This document shows, in pieces, positions 24,556 to 33,079 of a DNA stretch of 64,000 bases (position 1 is its first letter; each line of letters begins with the position of its first letter). Under the pieces are notes generated by a model, which did no database searches, was not told the origin of the DNA, and saw only the letters and a list, made by a program, of their open reading frames with translations. The translations under genes were made by a program, and so were the position numbers. This stretch comes from UMGS882 sp045598975. Its GTDB lineage: Bacteria; Bacillota; Clostridia; Oscillospirales; CAG-382. The stretch is from NCBI GenBank assembly GCA_045598975.1, contig JAZRVE010000112.1, positions 5,339-69,338 of the forward strand, given 5' to 3'.

Positions 24556-25551
24556 TCAGCGGTCTTCGCGGAAATAGGGGAGACCGAGATGGGCAGGCGG
24601 CTGCTGTTCGCGCTTTTTGCGCAGGCTGGAAACAATGAGCACCGCAAGGGTGACAAGGTAGGGGAGTATTTTGAAAAGCTCCTGGGTGCTTCGCGTAAGT
24701 CCCGGGATGTAGAGGTACATCCAGTAGAGCACGCCGAACAGATAGGCACCGCCGATCGCCTTGACAGGCTTCCAGGTGGCAAAGATGACAAGTGCCAGAG
24801 CCAGCCAGCCGAGACTTTCGATCTTGCCGTCGTTTGCCCAGGTGCCCTTGATGTAGTCCATGACGTAATACAGACCGCCGAGCCCGGAAATGCCGGCGCC
24901 GATACAGGTGGCGAGATACTTGTTGCGCGTGACGTTGATACCGGCGGCATCCGCCGTGGCGGGATTTTCACCGACAGCGCGAAGGGAAAGTCCGGAGCGG
25001 GTGCGGTTGAGGAAAAGCATGATGAGAATGGCGAGCACGATGGCAAGATAGACGAGAAAACCGTAGGAGAGGAAAATCTTGCCGAAAACGCCGAGATTAT
25101 TGGCAAACGGCAGCATGGTGCGGAACGCCTTGCTGGTGGCATCCACGGAGATCTGACCGACGCCGCCGGCGAGACGGTTGAGGTAGCCGCCGAGAAAGTT
25201 GGCAATACCGGAGCCGAATATCGTAAGGGTAAGACCGGTGACGTTCTGGTTGGCACGTAAGGAGATGGTTAAAAAGCTGTAAAGCAGACCGCCGAGGAAG
25301 GAAGCGGCAAAGCCGCAGACAAGGGCGATCAGGATGCAGAGAATGCCGATTGGCTCCCTGCCGGCAGACTTGCAGGCGGCTTCGTAAAAGAAGACACCGA
25401 CGAGTCCGGAAATGCCGCCCAGATACATGATGCCGGGCACGCCGAGGTTGAGGTTGCCGGATTTTTCGGTAATGATCTCGCCGAGACAGCCGAAGAGAAT
25501 GACGGTGCCGAAGGCGATGGCGGATTGGATCAAAGCAATCAGTTGAGTCAT
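24556..25551 (-). CDS. ABC transporter permease (BMP/nucleoside-type, NupQ-like)
   Basis: A 331-residue membrane protein of the branched-chain/sugar permease superfamily (BPD_transp_2) with about 9 helices. The segment LNLGVPGIMYLGGISGLVGV and the EAA-like NPATADAAGINVTRNKYLA loop are typical of the smaller of the two permeases in BMP-type importers such as Bacillus NupNOPQ. It pairs with the permease upstream to form the channel. It is the last gene of the operon, followed by a strong terminator. Confidence 0.9.
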   Translation of the reverse strand: MTQLIALIQSAIAFGTVILFGCLGEIITEKSGNLNLGVPGIMYLGGISGLVGVFFYEAACKSAGREPIGILCILIALVCGFAASFLGGLLYSFLTISLRANQNVTGLTLTIFGSGIANFLGGYLNRLAGGVGQISVDATSKAFRTMLPFANNLGVFGKIFLSYGFLVYLAIVLAILIMLFLNRTRSGLSLRAVGENPATADAAGINVTRNKYLATCIGAGISGLGGLYYVMDYIKGTWANDGKIESLGWLALALVIFATWKPVKAIGGAYLFGVLYWMYLYIPGLTRSTQELFKILPYLVTLAVLIVSSLRKKREQQPPAHLGLPYFREDR

Positions 25552-25578
25552 AATATCGTATCCTTTCCTGTCAATCGG

Positions 25579-26700
25579 TCAAGCGTCTTTTTCGGAACGG
25601 AAAATCAGCTTGTAGTTGATGAAAAACTCGCTTCCGAGGATGAAGAAGAGGATAATGCCCTTGATGATCTCGGCGACGTAGTCGTTGATGCCGATGGCGG
25701 AATACTCGGTAACGATCTGCCGTGCGCCCTGATCGAGGAAAATGATGAGGGCGGAGAAGAGAAGCATGGTGAGGGTATTGAACCTGGAGAGCCAGGCGAT
25801 GATGATGGCGGTGAAGCCGCGTCCGCCGGCTGTGTTGGTGGAGATGGTATGGTCAACGCCGGCGACGCCAATGAATCCGGCGATGCCGCAGATGGCGCCC
25901 GACAGAAGCATGGTGCGCAGGATGACTTTTTTTACGTTGATGCCGGCATAGCGCGCCGTGTTTTCCGATTCACCGACGACGGCAATCTCGTAGCCGTGCT
26001 TGCTGAATTTCAGATACAGAAAGACGATGACGGCGAGCACCAGAACGATGATGACGTTTAGAGAAAACTGTTGTCCGAAGATTTTCGGGAACCAGCCTGC
26101 CTGTGTTTTCGGATTGATGATACCGACCTTGTTGGAGCCGAAGGGATTTTCCCAAAGGGCGACGCAGTAGGAGGTGAGTTGGATGGCGACGTAGTTCATC
26201 ATGAGCGTGAAGAGCGTTTCGTTGGTGTTCCAGTTAGCCTTGAAAATGGCGGGGATGAGTCCCCAGATCGCACCGGCGACGATGCTTGCCAGAACCATGA
26301 TGGCAAAGAGAAGCGGCGTCGGCAGCTTGTCGCCGAAGTAGATCATGCAGGCGGCGGTGGCGATGGCACCGATAAGCACCTGCCCTTCGGCACCGATGTT
26401 CCAGAAGCGCATCTTGAAGGCGGGCGCCAGCGCAACGGAAATGCAAAGCAGCGTCATGACCTCACGGATGGTGCTCCAAAGGCGGCGGGTAGTGCCGAAA
26501 ACGCCGTTGAACATGGAACGGTATACAAGGAGCGGATTCAATTTGGTAATGGCAAAAATCAACAGCGCGTTGAGGATCAGAGCGAGCAATATGGCGACAA
26601 CACGGATCATCAGCGCCTTGGCACGGGGGATGTCCGTACGTTTTGCCAGACGGACAAGGGGAGCGTGAGACGCCGTATGCCTGATGCGGTCATTTTTCAT
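25579..26700 (-). CDS. ABC transporter permease (BMP/nucleoside-type, NupP-like)
   Basis: A 373-residue permease with about 9 helices. The first about 25 residues are basic and cytoplasmic. The landmarks FWNIGAEGQVLIGAIATAA and GESENTARYAGINVKKVILR correspond to the larger permease of BMP-type nucleoside or purine-deoxyribonucleoside importers. Its ATG overlaps the stop of the ATPase gene by 4 bases, so expression should be coupled. A 27-base gap separates it from the second permease. Confidence 0.9.
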   Translation of the reverse strand: MKNDRIRHTASHAPLVRLAKRTDIPRAKALMIRVVAILLALILNALLIFAITKLNPLLVYRSMFNGVFGTTRRLWSTIREVMTLLCISVALAPAFKMRFWNIGAEGQVLIGAIATAACMIYFGDKLPTPLLFAIMVLASIVAGAIWGLIPAIFKANWNTNETLFTLMMNYVAIQLTSYCVALWENPFGSNKVGIINPKTQAGWFPKIFGQQFSLNVIIVLVLAVIVFLYLKFSKHGYEIAVVGESENTARYAGINVKKVILRTMLLSGAICGIAGFIGVAGVDHTISTNTAGGRGFTAIIIAWLSRFNTLTMLLFSALIIFLDQGARQIVTEYSAIGINDYVAEIIKGIILFFILGSEFFINYKLIFRSEKDA

Positions 26701-28238
26701 GAGCGGGAAGCCTCCTTTTTGAGATTCGTCATAAGCAGACCGATCTGCTCCTTTGACGTGGTGCGGGCATCGACGATGCCGTTGTTTTTGCCGCCGCAGA
26801 GGATGAGGATGCGGTCGCAGAGGTCGAGCAGAACGTCGAGGTCCTCTCCGACGTAGATGACGGCGACGCCCAATCGTTTTTGCTCTTCCAGAAGGCGGTA
26901 GATGGTGTGGGAGGTGTTGATGTCAAGTCCGCGCACGGCGTAGGCGGTCATGAGGAGGCTGGGGGCGGAGGCGATCTCGCGTCCGACGAGCACTTTCTGG
27001 ACGTTGCCGCCGGAGAGCCTGCTCACGGGCGTCGAGACACCGGGCGTCACGACTTCAAGCTCGTTCATAATGTGCTCGGCGAGCTCGCGCGGTTTCTTTT
27101 TGTTGGTAAAAACGGGGAATCCGTTGTTGTAGGTTTTGAGCATCATGTTTTCCGTCATGCCCATACTGCCGACGAGCCCCATGCCGAGTCTGTCTTCCGG
27201 CACGAAGGAGAGCAGTACGCCGAGGTTGCGGATGACTTTGACGCTTTTGCCGATGAGAGAGACAGGCGTATGGGTCTCGGGATCGTAATAAGTGATCTCG
27301 CTGTCTTCGCTGACCGGTTGGAGCCCGGCGATGGCTTCGAGCAGTTCCTTCTGCCCGCTTCCGGCGATGCCGGCGATACCGAGGATTTCACCGCTGTGGA
27401 CGTCAAAGGATACGTCGTCAAGCACCTTGACGCCCTCTCTGCTGATGCAGGAGACGTGGTTCACGATTAAGCGTGTCTGCGGATTTTCAGGAAGGGAACG
27501 GTCGATGTCGAGCGTGATGCGCTTGCCGACCATCATTTCCGTGAGGGAGAGCTCGGTGGCGTCTGCCGTGTTGACGGTGCCTATGTATTCGCCCTTTCTC
27601 AGAACGGCGACGCGGTCGGAAATCTCCATGACCTCGTGCAGTTTGTGGGTGATGATGATGATGGACTTGCCGTCCGCTTTCATGTTGCGAATGACGGTAA
27701 AGAGCTTGTCGGTCTCCTGCGGCGTCAGAACGGCGGTCGGCTCGTCGAGAATGAGAATGTCGGAGCCGCGGTAGAGCACCTTGATGATTTCGAGCGTCTG
27801 CTTTTCCGAAACGGACATATCGTAGACCTTTTTGAAGGGATCCATAACGAAGCCGTATCTGTCGCAGATTTCTTTCACCCTGTCAGCCGTGGTGCGCAGG
27901 CTGAACCTGTTGTTTTCCTTTAAGCCGAGGACGACGTTTTCGGCGGCGGAGAGCACGTCAATGAGCTTGAAATGCTGGTGGATCATGCCGATGCCGTGAT
28001 CAAGGGCATCCTTGGGGGAGACAATGGAAATCTCTTCTCCGTTCATGAGAATCTGACCGTGATCGGGAAAATAGATACCGGACAGCATATTCATGAGCGT
28101 AGTCTTTCCGCTTCCGTTTTCGCCGAGCAGAGCGAGAATCTCGCCCTTTCTGACGTCAAGGCATACGTTCTTGTTGGCGACGGTCTTGCCGAATGTTTTG
28201 GTAACGTTGCGCATTTGCAGAGCAAATTCGTTTGACAT
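26697..28238 (-). CDS. ABC transporter ATP-binding protein with two nucleotide-binding domains (NupO-like)
   Basis: 513 residues with tandem ABC domains, as in sugar and nucleoside importers. Domain 1 has Walker A GENGSGKTT, the signature MSVSEKQTLEII and Walker B ILILDEPTAVLTPQE. Domain 2 has a degenerate Walker A (GIAGSGQKELL), a good signature RLSGGNVQKVLVGREI and a Walker B reading SLLMTAYAVRGLD without the usual acidic residues. Asymmetry is normal for this class, with only one site fully competent. It energises import of the ligand delivered by the lipoprotein encoded just upstream. Confidence 0.92.
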   Translation of the reverse strand: MSNEFALQMRNVTKTFGKTVANKNVCLDVRKGEILALLGENGSGKTTLMNMLSGIYFPDHGQILMNGEEISIVSPKDALDHGIGMIHQHFKLIDVLSAAENVVLGLKENNRFSLRTTADRVKEICDRYGFVMDPFKKVYDMSVSEKQTLEIIKVLYRGSDILILDEPTAVLTPQETDKLFTVIRNMKADGKSIIIITHKLHEVMEISDRVAVLRKGEYIGTVNTADATELSLTEMMVGKRITLDIDRSLPENPQTRLIVNHVSCISREGVKVLDDVSFDVHSGEILGIAGIAGSGQKELLEAIAGLQPVSEDSEITYYDPETHTPVSLIGKSVKVIRNLGVLLSFVPEDRLGMGLVGSMGMTENMMLKTYNNGFPVFTNKKKPRELAEHIMNELEVVTPGVSTPVSRLSGGNVQKVLVGREIASAPSLLMTAYAVRGLDINTSHTIYRLLEEQKRLGVAVIYVGEDLDVLLDLCDRILILCGGKNNGIVDARTTSKEQIGLLMTNLKKEASRS

Positions 28239-28330
28239 GAGCCTACCATCCTTTTTTCAGAAATAGGAAACCGAAAAAGAAACGCACATACGGATGCGTG
28301 TGTATTTCTTCACCGGCTTACCGGAGTAAA

Positions 28331-28368
28331 AATAAGAAAGCGGAAAGGGAAATCGCTTTCCCTTTCCG
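28331..28368 (-). terminator. Intercistronic hairpin between the BMP lipoprotein and ATPase genes
   Basis: A perfect 12-bp stem (28341-28352 with 28357-28368) with a 4-base loop is followed on the minus strand by CTTTCTTATTTTT. It lies 16 bases after the lipoprotein stop and looks like a partial terminator or 3'-stabilising structure. Such hairpins commonly let the binding protein be made in excess over the rest of the importer. Confidence 0.75.
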
Positions 28369-28384
28369 TTGAGAGAGATTCTTG

Positions 28385-29647
28385 TTATGAGAGTTCGACG
28401 ATGCCGTCGATGCGGATGTCGAAAGCAGGCGCACTGCGGTATTCGGACTCGTGGAAGTAACCGTCGGAGATGAGCTCTACGCCCTCGAAGCCGTAGCTCG
28501 TATCGTAGGAAACCAGATGCTCGCCGCCGACCGTGAAGGTGTCGGTGTCAAAGACGTGGAATTCGCCGCTCTTGATGGAAGCGATGACCTCTTCGACCTT
28601 TTCGGCGGTGCCGGGAGCGCAGGAGGAGCCGAGCTCGGTGATGGCGACAGCGTCGACGGTATAGCCTTCTGCCCAGTTGGTGGCAATGGGTTCGCCTTTG
28701 AGAGCCTGACCGAGCGCGTAGGTGTAGAAGACGGACCAGTCGTTGGTAGCGGAGGTGAGAGCCGCGGTAGGAGCGACGCTCAGCATATCGACGTTGTAGC
28801 CGACCGAGTAGGCGACGGTGCCCTTTCCGAGAGCCGCTTCGATAGCGGACGGAGCGCCGGTGGAATCGGCGTGCTGGCTGATGATGACGCAGCCGTCAGC
28901 CATAAGAGCTTCGGCGGCAGAGGCTTCCTGCACGATGTCAAACCAGCTGTTGGTGTAGGAGACTTCCATGACGACGTTCGGAACAACGGAGCGGACGCCG
29001 AGGAAGAAGGCGGTGTAGCCGGAAACCACTTCGGCGTACGGATAAGCGCCGACGTAGCCGATCTTGACGTTTTCGCCGTCGTAGTTGGCGTCGGTCAGTC
29101 CGCCGTTTTCAATGAGTTCGGCAAGCTTCATGCCGGCAACGACGCCGGAAACGTAGCGGGATTCGAAAATCTTGGTGAAAGCGTTGCTGAAATTGGAAAG
29201 ACCGCTGCTCAACGCCGTATCACCGGTCATGCTCACGAAATTCACTTCCGGCACTTCGGCTGCGGCCTGCTGAATAAAGGACTGATGTCCGTAGGAGTTG
29301 GCGAAAATATAGGAGCATCCCTGATCGGCGAGATCCAGAGCGGTTTCATAGCAGGTAGCGTCTTCGGGAACGGTGTACTTCCAGACAATCTGTTCGTCGG
29401 CGATGCCGAGAGCCTTGGCTGCGTCCTGAACGCCCTTGATGTGCGCATAGGTGTAACCTTCGTTTTCGTCACCGATGAGGATGACACCGATTTTCAAGTC
29501 GGCGTTGGCGACGGGCGTTCCGTCGGTGCCTTTTGCATTGTCAGTATTTACCGACGTGTCGGGGTTTCCGGATTCGACGTTTGGTGAGCATGCTGCAAAG
29601 CAGAGAACGAGGCAAGCGGCAAGGAGAACTGCAAAAATCTTCTTCAT
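28385..29647 (-). CDS. BMP-family substrate-binding lipoprotein of the nucleoside-type importer
   Basis: 420 residues with a lipoprotein signal peptide: KK, a hydrophobic core, then the lipobox CFAAC with the lipidated Cys at about residue 20. The mature part follows the basic membrane protein (BMP/PnrA/Med) fold: IGVILIGDENEGYTYAHIKG, FANSYGHQSFI and GYVGAYPYAEVVSGYTAFFLG are recognisable. Relatives bind purine nucleosides; autoinducer-2 or other ligands are possible. The start at 29647 follows TTGGAGGAAAC; an ATG 11 codons upstream has no signal peptide. It is first in a four-gene operon behind a promoter with an overlapping dyad. Confidence 0.9.
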   Translation of the reverse strand: MKKIFAVLLAACLVLCFAACSPNVESGNPDTSVNTDNAKGTDGTPVANADLKIGVILIGDENEGYTYAHIKGVQDAAKALGIADEQIVWKYTVPEDATCYETALDLADQGCSYIFANSYGHQSFIQQAAAEVPEVNFVSMTGDTALSSGLSNFSNAFTKIFESRYVSGVVAGMKLAELIENGGLTDANYDGENVKIGYVGAYPYAEVVSGYTAFFLGVRSVVPNVVMEVSYTNSWFDIVQEASAAEALMADGCVIISQHADSTGAPSAIEAALGKGTVAYSVGYNVDMLSVAPTAALTSATNDWSVFYTYALGQALKGEPIATNWAEGYTVDAVAITELGSSCAPGTAEKVEEVIASIKSGEFHVFDTDTFTVGGEHLVSYDTSYGFEGVELISDGYFHESEYRSAPAFDIRIDGIVELS

Positions 29648-29693
29648 GGGATGTTTCCTCCAATAAAATAAAATAGGCACTCAAAACACAGTT

Positions 29694-29723
29694 ATGAAAC
29701 AGCATGTCAAGTACCTGTTTCAT
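29694..29723 (-). promoter_or_regulatory. Putative operator dyad at the BMP operon promoter
   Basis: A perfect 9-bp inverted repeat, ATGAAACAG and CTGTTTCAT, with a 12-base centre overlaps the end of the -10 box and covers the expected transcription start. Position and symmetry fit a repressor site. As RNA it could instead form a 5' hairpin. Confidence 0.55.
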
Positions 29724-29750
29724 TATACCAAATCTGTCAAAAAAAAGCAA
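29722..29750 (-). promoter_or_regulatory. Promoter of the BMP/ABC importer operon
   Basis: On the minus strand, TTGCTT (29745-29750) and a perfect TATAAT (29722-29727), 17 bases apart. A nearby TTGACA only 7 bases from the -10 cannot be its -35. Confidence 0.65.
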
Positions 29751-29828
29751 GTAACGAATCATACAATTTTCGACAAAAAAACCATCAACATTTTGACGTT
29801 TTTCACAAAAAGTCGACAAAATACTACA

Positions 29829-31598
29829 TTATATTGTGTGTTGTAACGGATCGTCGGACTCGACGATGGCGTGATCGCGCATGACAAAGTGGCGGTTGCA
29901 GATGTCGAGTGCGGCGCGCTTGTGCGTCACGATGAGGCAGGTGCGGTTTTGGAGCGCCTTGATGTTGGAGAGCATGGCGGCTTCGGTCTCTTCGTCGAGG
30001 GCGCTCGTCGCCTCGTCGAGCATGAGGATGGGCGCACCCGAGAGAATGGCGCGAGCGACCGACAGACGCTGGATCTGTCCCTCGGAAAGTCCGACGCCGT
30101 TTTCGCCGACCTTGCTGTCAAGCCCGTCGGGCAGTTCGCGGATAAAGGATTCGGCGCAGGCGCAGGTGAGGGCGTCGTGGATTTCACGCTCGGTCGGCTC
30201 GTCCTTGTGCGTCAGGAACAGCAGGTTTTCACGGATGGTGCCGGAGAAGAGCATATTGCCCTGCGGCACGTAGGCGAACAGCGTGCGGGTGAGCCCGTTG
30301 AGGTCGGTTTCTTCACCGGATGAGGCAATCATGCGGGCGATGCCTGCACGGCGCGGATAAATATCGAGAAGCACCTTGAACAGCGTGCTTTTTCCGATGC
30401 CGGACATGCCGGTGATGGAGATGAAATCGCCTTTATGTATGGTGGCGTCGCAGTCGATGAGGACGGGATTTTCTTCGTCATAGGCGAAATCGACGTCGCG
30501 CACCTCGATGCGGTCGAAGGTCTTGTATGCGGCGGCGGCATCCAGCCGGTCACCGTCCGTCGAGTCGTCGGAAAGCTTTTCGATTTCCATCAGACGGTTT
30601 GCCGAAGCGAGTGCCGCATAATACTGCGGCATGATGCCGGACATACTGGCAAACGGCTGCTGGACCTGCGAAACGAGCTGAGTAAGAGCGGTAAGGGTAC
30701 CGTAGTCCATGGTGCCGTTGAACATACAGAAGGCGCCGTAGCCGATGGCAAACAGATGTCCGAGCCGGATGACGAGGCGCGTGCTGAGCATGGAAAAGGT
30801 GCCGAGCAGGGAACGCTTCATGCGTAAAACGAAGTGATCGTTCATGAGAACGTCGCTGCGCTCGGTTGCCTTGTCCTCTCCGGCGAACGCTTTGATGACC
30901 GAAAGATTTTCAAAGATTTCCTGCCAGAAGGAGCGCATTTTTCCGTCCGCCTGCTGCATATCGCGGTGGTAGTTCTGGATGTGCCCCTTGACGACGCGGG
31001 AAAGGACGAGGATGAACAGTCCGCTGAAAAAGAAGAAGATGGCGAACGTCCACTGCATGTAAATGAGGACGCCCATGGCGAAGATCAGCCGAACCGCCAT
31101 CATGACGACGTTCGGCAGGATGGAGGTGGCGGCGTCGGAGATGACGCCGACGTCACCCGTCAGACGGTTGACAAGATCGCCGGTGTGGTAGACGGAAAGC
31201 GCGGGATAACTTTTCCCGAGCATACCGGAGAAGATCCGGTCGCGGAAATGGATTTCCAACCGTGCCCGGCATTTTTCCGTGACGTAGCGCATGAGCGCGT
31301 TGACGCCGAGAAGGGACAGCGCCGTGACAAGATAAATGATAAGGAAGCGTACCATGTGATCGTAATCCTTGTCGGCGGCGGCGTTGACAATCTCTTTGGA
31401 AAAGAGAGCGGTCACGGTGCCGAACATCGCCCACAGCGCTTCCCCGATGATGATGAAGAGGATGCGCGGAAATTCCGGGCGGGCAAGCGACATGATCCAC
31501 CTAAGCGCCGCACGGTTTTCTTCCTTTGTCATTTTTTTGGCGGGCTTTTCCGTGCGGGCCGCGTCGCCGGAATGCTTATGTCTGTTTTCGGAGGGCAT
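29829..31598 (-). CDS. ABC exporter, fused membrane and ATPase domains
   Basis: 589 residues in the half-transporter layout: a basic N-terminal tail (about 1-35), six helices (about 40-330) and an ATPase domain. The latter has Walker A ITGMSGIGKSTLFKVLL, Q-loop FAYVPQGNMLFSG, signature GLSEGQIQRLSVARAIL, Walker B PILMLDEATSALD and switch His in LIVTHK. It probably works as a homodimer exporting a lipid, peptide or drug; the substrate is not predictable. The start is uncertain because AAAGGA is 14 bases from the chosen ATG; MTKEENR, 22 residues in, is an alternative. It lies downstream of gerW on the same strand and may be co-transcribed. Confidence 0.88.
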   Translation of the reverse strand: MPSENRHKHSGDAARTEKPAKKMTKEENRAALRWIMSLARPEFPRILFIIIGEALWAMFGTVTALFSKEIVNAAADKDYDHMVRFLIIYLVTALSLLGVNALMRYVTEKCRARLEIHFRDRIFSGMLGKSYPALSVYHTGDLVNRLTGDVGVISDAATSILPNVVMMAVRLIFAMGVLIYMQWTFAIFFFFSGLFILVLSRVVKGHIQNYHRDMQQADGKMRSFWQEIFENLSVIKAFAGEDKATERSDVLMNDHFVLRMKRSLLGTFSMLSTRLVIRLGHLFAIGYGAFCMFNGTMDYGTLTALTQLVSQVQQPFASMSGIMPQYYAALASANRLMEIEKLSDDSTDGDRLDAAAAYKTFDRIEVRDVDFAYDEENPVLIDCDATIHKGDFISITGMSGIGKSTLFKVLLDIYPRRAGIARMIASSGEETDLNGLTRTLFAYVPQGNMLFSGTIRENLLFLTHKDEPTEREIHDALTCACAESFIRELPDGLDSKVGENGVGLSEGQIQRLSVARAILSGAPILMLDEATSALDEETEAAMLSNIKALQNRTCLIVTHKRAALDICNRHFVMRDHAIVESDDPLQHTI

Positions 31599-31648
31599 AT
31601 GAGTATGACCAATCCTTTCTGCGGGGTAAACGGGAATACGGGAACGGA

Positions 31649-32113
31649 TCAGTTGCCGTTGTTCTCCGTTTTGTCCTTCTTTTTGTCAGCGAAAAGTCCT
31701 TTGACCTTGTCTACGATGCCGGGCGCCTTGTCGAGCGCGGCGTCGATGCCGGTGACGGCGCCGAGGATGGCGGCTTCGATGTAGCCGGAGTTTTCCCCGA
31801 CGTTGAGGAGCTTTGCCTGTCCGTCAGCCGTCACGACAAGAAAAGCGACCGGCATGACGGAAACGCCGACACCGCCGCCGCCGCAGAAATTGTCGGTAAC
31901 GGCTTTTTCGGTCTTGTCCTTGGCAAGGGATTTTTTGGCGCCGTACTCGCCGCCGCCGACGGCGGTGCCGACGGTGACACGGCTGACCGGCAGAATGGTG
32001 ACGCCGTCGATGAGATTGATGGGCTCTCCGATGACGGTCTTGGTGTCGGCAATGTCTTTGACCTGTTTTAAGGCTTCGCGGATCGTCTCACTGGTTTTGG
32101 GAGTCTGTTCCAT
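31649..32113 (-). CDS. gerW: Sporulation protein GerW (YtfJ)
   Basis: 154 residues with the GerW/YtfJ pattern: TVIGEPINLIDGVTILPVSRVTVG, then a Gly-rich stretch GGGEYGAKK, and CGGGGVGVSVMPVAFLVV. In Bacillus YtfJ is a spore protein needed for efficient L-alanine germination. The C-terminal tail (KKKDKTENNGN) is short and charged. It sits directly after the DUF2953 gene, the ytfI-ytfJ order of Bacillus, which strongly supports both calls. Confidence 0.92.
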   Translation of the reverse strand: MEQTPKTSETIREALKQVKDIADTKTVIGEPINLIDGVTILPVSRVTVGTAVGGGEYGAKKSLAKDKTEKAVTDNFCGGGGVGVSVMPVAFLVVTADGQAKLLNVGENSGYIEAAILGAVTGIDAALDKAPGIVDKVKGLFADKKKDKTENNGN

Positions 32114-32140
32114 GTCGGGATTCCTTTCGGTTAAGAAATG

Positions 32141-32851
32141 TCAGGATTTGTTCTTTAAGTAGGAGCGCAGAGCCTTAACGGCTATGATAAGCAATTGAAA
32201 AACAAAAAGATCGAGGGTGACGGAAAACGAGCAGTACGGTTTGTCACGCGAAAAATCGGAGTAGACGGCGACGTTTTCCTCGTCGATGCGGCAGATCTCA
32301 TATCGGCGGCAGACGTAAAGAAGCGACGCGCACGCCGTGTTCAACTCGCCGAATAAGAGCGCCGTCCGGTCGGGCGATTTGTCGGCGGCGACGACGTGCA
32401 GTTTTCTCACGCGCAGACGCGCATACCGGCGAAAGGGCGGGAACACGTCTTCCAGCATGGCGCGCACAAAGGAAAGCGCGCTTTTGGGTTCTTTCGTCTT
32501 TTCCGGCGGGAGGGAAGCACGCGGGTGCGTGCCTTTTCCGGTGTTTTCCGACGATGCGGCGGACGATGCGGGGGAGACGGTTTTCCCTGCCTTGTGTCCG
32601 GCTTTTCGCTCTTTTTTTCGTTCTGTGCCGTTCCCGTCGTAAAAAGAGCCGAACGAGCCGCCGTCGTAGTGACGGAGCTTGTTCTTTTTCGGCTTGTCCG
32701 CGCCGAACTTTTTGATAAGATCCAGGCGGAAAAACGCGATGACGGCATAAACGTGCAGACTGTCGGTATAGGAAAAATGAAGTCCGACGTTGAGGAAGGC
32801 GATGAGCGCGAGGACAAGCAGGATAGTGCCCACGATCCATGCAATTGTCAT
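32141..32851 (-). CDS. DUF2953 (YtfI-like) membrane-anchored sporulation-locus protein
   Basis: 236 residues: an N-terminal helix (TIAWIVGTILLVLALIAFL), a Lys/Gly/Ser-rich low-complexity linker (about 55-125), a conserved globular section with VRKLHVVAADKSPDRTALLFGEL, and a second hydrophobic segment near the C terminus (TLDLFVFQLLIIAVKAL). This matches DUF2953, whose Bacillus member YtfI lies beside ytfJ. Function is unknown. The ATG at 32851 follows AAGGGGG; a longer frame to 32902 lacks a ribosome-binding site. It is the first gene of the unit under its own promoter. Confidence 0.83.
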   Translation of the reverse strand: MTIAWIVGTILLVLALIAFLNVGLHFSYTDSLHVYAVIAFFRLDLIKKFGADKPKKNKLRHYDGGSFGSFYDGNGTERKKERKAGHKAGKTVSPASSAASSENTGKGTHPRASLPPEKTKEPKSALSFVRAMLEDVFPPFRRYARLRVRKLHVVAADKSPDRTALLFGELNTACASLLYVCRRYEICRIDEENVAVYSDFSRDKPYCSFSVTLDLFVFQLLIIAVKALRSYLKNKS

Positions 32852-32873
32852 GACATACGCCCCCTTATACGAG

Positions 32874-32902
32874 AATATACCACATATGCTTGGATTTTTC
32901 AA
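32874..32902 (-). promoter_or_regulatory. Promoter of DUF2953-gerW
   Basis: On the minus strand, TTGAAA (32897-32902) and TATATT (32874-32879) with a 17-base spacer, 23 bases before the start codon. It is divergent from the NUDIX-gene promoter about 80 bases away; the AT-rich stretch between them shows nothing else. Confidence 0.6.
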
Positions 32903-32983
32903 TATATTTTTGAAAATTTGCGCAAAAAATCACTGTTTTTATGTGAAAATATACGAAATTTTACAAAAGAATCAAAAATACTG

Positions 32984-33012
32984 TTGCAAAATGAAAAGAA
33001 GTGTGATATACT
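32984..33012 (+). promoter_or_regulatory. Promoter of the NUDIX-dehydratase genes
   Basis: TTGCAA (32984-32989) and TATACT (33007-33012), 17-base spacer, 68 bases upstream of the chosen start. Confidence 0.7.
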
Positions 33013-33079
33013 GATTTCGGATGTAAAGGAAGATGCGGTCGGTATGTCCGTATGCCTCCTTTGTCGGGTAAGGGAAGGA

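Noticed and set aside
29648..29720. Purine riboswitch in the importer leader
   Set aside because: The leader is only about 70 bases and shows a simple dyad at the start site. The three-helix junction with conserved loop bases of a purine aptamer was not recognised.
32396..33079. Upstream extension of the NUDIX gene to a 490-residue protein
   Set aside because: The extension is antisense to the DUF2953 gene, precedes the mapped-by-eye promoter at 32984-33012 and has low-complexity translation.
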